Below, in pieces: positions 61,618 through 64,000 of a stretch of 64,000 nucleotides of DNA. The notes beneath the pieces were generated by a model. The model searched no databases. It worked only from the letters and a program-made list of their open reading frames with translations, and was not told the origin of the DNA. The stretch spans positions 1-64,000 of the forward strand of contig JANRJQ010000004.1 in the NCBI GenBank assembly GCA_033763895.1. The letters are read 5' to 3'. A program made the position numbers and the translations under genes. The first letter of the stretch is position 1. Every line of letters starts with the position of its first letter. Source of the stretch: Chloroherpetonaceae bacterium (lineage in GTDB: Bacteria; Bacteroidota; Chlorobiia; Chlorobiales; Thermochlorobacteraceae).

Positions 61618-62166
61618 TTATTGTTTTTGAACCGCTTGCATATCCGCTTCCAATCCTGTGATAAGATTGAATGTGGGCATTCCGGTTTTCTTAAAAGTAT
61701 TCATCACTAGCTCAATGACTTCGAAATCCGCATCGATATCTCCACGAATTACCGGTCGAATTACGGGATTCGCTAAGCGTGCGGCGATAATCATTCTTTC
61801 AAGATTATTGGTATAAACCATAAAACCATCAGCAAGCCTAAATTTATTTGCAGAATCTGCAATTACCGCTTCACTTAGCCCCGCATTTTCCATTAGCTTT
61901 CGAATCTCACGATCAAAAATGCGTTCTCTTGTCGGTTGTGCATCAACCCCCATAAAGAGTTCGTTATTCTTTCCAATCGTGATTGTAAGAATGTCTTTAT
62001 CGGGCAGTTTAATTGCAGAATGAGATGACGGTATTGTCGTTTGAACCATTTCCGGTGGTTTGAACTGCGTTGTTAACATAAAGAAGGTGAGCAGCAAAAA
62101 GGCTGCATCAACCATCGGCGTCATGTCCAACGAAAATCCGACTCTTTTCTTTTTTATTTTAGCCAT
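61618..62166 (-). CDS. ExbD/TolR family biopolymer transport protein (first copy)
   Basis: This is a protein of 182 residues with a short basic head, one helix (SLDMTPMVDAAFLLLTFFML, essential Asp kept) and a periplasmic domain that differs clearly from the copy encoded just downstream. Paired exbD genes are common in the Bacteroidota. It is co-transcribed with the exbB, exbD and tonB genes of this operon. Confidence 0.93.
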   Translation of the reverse strand: MAKIKKKRVGFSLDMTPMVDAAFLLLTFFMLTTQFKPPEMVQTTIPSSHSAIKLPDKDILTITIGKNNELFMGVDAQPTRERIFDREIRKLMENAGLSEAVIADSANKFRLADGFMVYTNNLERMIIAARLANPVIRPVIRGDIDADFEVIELVMNTFKKTGMPTFNLITGLEADMQAVQKQ

Positions 62167-62215
62167 TTATTTCTCCAATCGTTCACTTAAGGTTTAACCC
62201 AAGTGTAGGGTTTAC

Positions 62216-62971
62216 TTAAGAAGCTTGTTCGTCTTTAACCGAAAGCGTTTGAACAACATAATATGCGGATTCGTCAATTTGATATGTGAATCCGTCAATT
62301 TTAGTCGTAAAGAAGTTATAAGCCATAATTGCTAAAATAGCTGCTAAGATTCCACCGGCTGTATTAAACAATGCCTCCGAAATTCCGCGTGAAAGACCAA
62401 CGGCGTCTGGCGCACCACCAGTTGCAAGTGCGCTAAAAGCACGAATCATTCCGATAACCGTACCAAGCAACCCTACCATTGTTGAAATCGATGCAATTGT
62501 TGAAATAGCGACAAGATTTTGCTCCAAAATGGGCATTTCCATTGAAGTGGCTTCTTCGATAGCTTTTTGAAGCTCAGCTCTCTTCTTATCGGGGTCAGTG
62601 ACTTTTCGTGCACTTAAGGTTTTGTATTTATCCAAACCGGCACGGATAACAGCAGCTAAAGAACTTTGATGAGCATCGCAACGCTCAATCGCGGCATCAA
62701 TTCGGCCCGCTTCAATTTCTTCTTCAAGTTCCTTAACAAAAGCAGTCATCAACCCTTTACCTTCAGCTTTCTTCAAAGCAATATTTCTTTCAATCACATA
62801 GGCGACAACCATTATGAGTAATGAAATCAAAACAGCGACTAGCGGTCCGCCATCGTACATATCATGCCAAATGGTACCTTTTGGCTGGTTGCCCATATAA
62901 AAGAAATAAAATAAAAACGAGAATGTGAGTGCTGAGACAAGCAACACAATATTGAAAGTGCTCTGCTTCAT
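62216..62971 (-). CDS. MotA/TolQ/ExbB family proton channel protein
   Basis: This is an inner-membrane motor protein (about 251 residues) with four hydrophobic helices. I choose the ATG 62971 (MKQSTFNIVLLVSAL); an upstream ATG at 63016 adds 15 residues. The signature LVAISTIASISTMVGLLGTVIGMIRAF, typical of ExbB/TolQ, lies near 150-176. It is the first gene of the operon exbB-exbD-exbD-tonB, which energises outer-membrane receptors such as the one at 10.9 kb. Confidence 0.94.
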   Translation of the reverse strand: MKQSTFNIVLLVSALTFSFLFYFFYMGNQPKGTIWHDMYDGGPLVAVLISLLIMVVAYVIERNIALKKAEGKGLMTAFVKELEEEIEAGRIDAAIERCDAHQSSLAAVIRAGLDKYKTLSARKVTDPDKKRAELQKAIEEATSMEMPILEQNLVAISTIASISTMVGLLGTVIGMIRAFSALATGGAPDAVGLSRGISEALFNTAGGILAAILAIMAYNFFTTKIDGFTYQIDESAYYVVQTLSVKDEQAS

Positions 62972-63275
62972 AACTTGCGGTATTGAATGATAGATTTGAA
63001 TAAAATGAAACTGCAATTAACTTTTTTCAGAAACAACATGCGAAGGGTTTCGATTAAGTACCAATCACTGCGACAAAAGGAAAGGAATTGAACCATATCC
63101 AGATTGATGCATTGCTGTTTGCTGATGTGTCAAGTATAAGAAAAAAAAAGTGAAAGCAAAATGTTTTTACTGCCCCAACCTATGTTTTAATGGTATTTTG
63201 ACAAAACTTTGACAACTCTATGATTCAATGGGCGTACACAGACGCTCTTTCGTTACAAAAATTCAATCTTAAATT
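62972..63275. other. Gene-free divergent region before the DUF4139 gene
   Basis: About 300 nt without a reading frame of note. A TTGACA-like hexamer at 63198-63203 and TATGAT at 63219-63224 (15-nt spacing) precede the + strand gene by about 50 nt; the spacing is short of the ideal 17. Nothing else is recognisable. Confidence 0.4.
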
Positions 63276-64000
63276 ATGAAAAAGTTAAATCCTCATTTAG
63301 CGATAAAAATAAAGCTGTCCGCGGTTTTCTTATTCACATTTACTTTTTTGGCTAACGCTCAAGAGGGTAAGCGAGAAAGCTTAAGTCTTACTATTTATAA
63401 CGATAACTTAGCATTAGTACGGGAATCAAGAAAAGTACAGCTCCCTTCCGGTAATACCTCCTATTCACTGACAGATATTCCGGAGCGAATTGATCCAACA
63501 TCGGTTCGAGTAAAGTTTAATGGATCGGTTTTTGAACAGAACTATCAATACGACCTTGTCAGTGCAGATAAAATTCTTCAGCGATACATTGATAAACCGG
63601 TAACACTCAAAAATTCTAAGGGTGACTTTATCTCGGGTTTACTTCTTTCCTCAAATGCAATGAATGCTGTGATACAAACAGAAAACAATGGGAAGAAAGG
63701 AATTACGATGATCCAAAATCTTCAAGATTATCAAGTTGTTGTTACTGAGCTTCCTTCGGGGTTTGTTACAAAACCAACACTTCAATGGCTTTTGAATTCT
63801 CAAAAAGCGGGTGAACAAACACTCGATGTTTCTTATCAAACAAGAGGGATGAGCTGGCATGCAGAATATGTCGCAACACTCAATAAAGATGAAACGATGC
63901 TTGATCTCGCGGCGTGGGTGAGCATCGAAAACAATTCAGGAACAACTTACCCCAATGCAAAAATCAAATTGATTGCCGGGGATATTAATCGTATCAAATC
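63276..64000 (+). CDS. DUF4139 domain protein, exported, cut by the window end
   Basis: This gene runs off the window; 241 codons are visible. The signal peptide (about residues 9-28, cleaved near ANA-QE) is followed by a DUF4140-like N-terminal part (SLSLTIYNDNLALVRESRKVQLPSG). A DUF4139 region begins near 200 (QTRGMSWHAEYVATLNKDETMLDLAAWVSIENNSG). The family is exported and of unknown function. The frame is open to position 64000 with no stop, so the true length is not known. Confidence 0.85.
   Translation, partial: MKKLNPHLAIKIKLSAVFLFTFTFLANAQEGKRESLSLTIYNDNLALVRESRKVQLPSGNTSYSLTDIPERIDPTSVRVKFNGSVFEQNYQYDLVSADKILQRYIDKPVTLKNSKGDFISGLLLSSNAMNAVIQTENNGKKGITMIQNLQDYQVVVTELPSGFVTKPTLQWLLNSQKAGEQTLDVSYQTRGMSWHAEYVATLNKDETMLDLAAWVSIENNSGTTYPNAKIKLIAGDINRIK

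Noticed and set aside
63651-63860. Open frame on the minus strand near the window end
   Set aside because: It is antisense to the DUF4139 gene, which has a signal peptide and a family-like sequence.
1-64000. CRISPR array, insertion sequence or prophage
   Set aside because: No regularly spaced repeats, transposase, integrase or phage structural gene was seen anywhere in the window.

Overview
The window reads as a chromosomal segment from a Gram-negative member of the Bacteroidota/Chlorobiota (FCB) group. Reasons: a C-terminal type IX secretion (T9SS) sorting domain on the secreted protein at 16941-19682, TonB/ExbB/ExbD and an imelysin/HTTM/TonB-receptor iron locus, lipid A synthesis (lpxK), an Mla-type lipid transporter, many lipoproteins with Bacteroidota-like families (DUF4856, DUF5074), moderately low GC, few strong Shine-Dalgarno sequences, and several TAnnTTTG motifs (the Bacteroidota -7 element) ahead of genes. 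The split NADH dehydrogenase cluster (nuoABCD only) and the isolated sucC would fit Chlorobi/Ignavibacteria-like genomes, but no photosynthesis gene is present, so I do not go below phylum level.

Layout. 1-6.8 kb: proline/glutamate semialdehyde dehydrogenase (-), deoxynucleoside kinase and a zinc phospholipase C/S1-P1 nuclease-like protein (+), DivIVA and YggS/PLPBP (-), and an orphan cytosolic PAS histidine kinase (+). 6.9-13.4 kb: a four-gene iron-uptake locus (DUF4856 lipoprotein, imelysin, HTTM membrane protein, TonB-dependent receptor). 13.4-16.8 kb: a cobalamin riboswitch driving a BtuG-like beta-propeller lipoprotein (-), then a divergent CobW-type GTPase and a lipoprotein (+). 16.9-24.3 kb: T9SS-exported endonuclease/phosphatase-fold protein, Na+/solute symporter, STAS protein with a charged tail, miaA, and a secreted esterase.

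24.3-27.2 kb is the most accessory part: two PIN-type toxin-antitoxin pairs flank rhodanese-lipB and a tRNA-Val, and a decayed copy of the esterase 3' end lies on the far side of the first pair. 27.1-32.1 kb holds a 1282-residue putative outer-membrane beta-barrel protein with a secreted partner of unknown function. 32.1-34.3 kb: truB-ribF-rpsO. 34.6-37.5 kb: nuoABCD. 37.6-42.3 kb: terC and mlaEFD-glyA. 42.4-43.9 kb: RNase P RNA, a zinc-ribbon coiled-coil protein and tRNA-Leu.

44-64 kb: ribBA, PhoD-like phosphatase, TfoX-like protein, AsmA/GT51 fusion, J-domain protein, YbjN/CesT-like protein with PspA, ccmB, lpxK, ferritin-like protein, proA, sucC, a TPR protein, dus, lipocalin-like and DUF429 proteins, an exbB-exbD-exbD-tonB operon, and a DUF4139 protein cut by the window end. 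The ExbB/ExbD/TonB operon could energise the TonB-dependent receptor at 10.9 kb and the (unseen) cobalamin receptor served by the BtuG-like protein. Most of the window is ordinary core genome; I saw no CRISPR array, transposase or prophage. The best candidates for something little described are the 27-32 kb outer-membrane pair, the TA/esterase-remnant junction, and the STAS protein with a histone-like tail.
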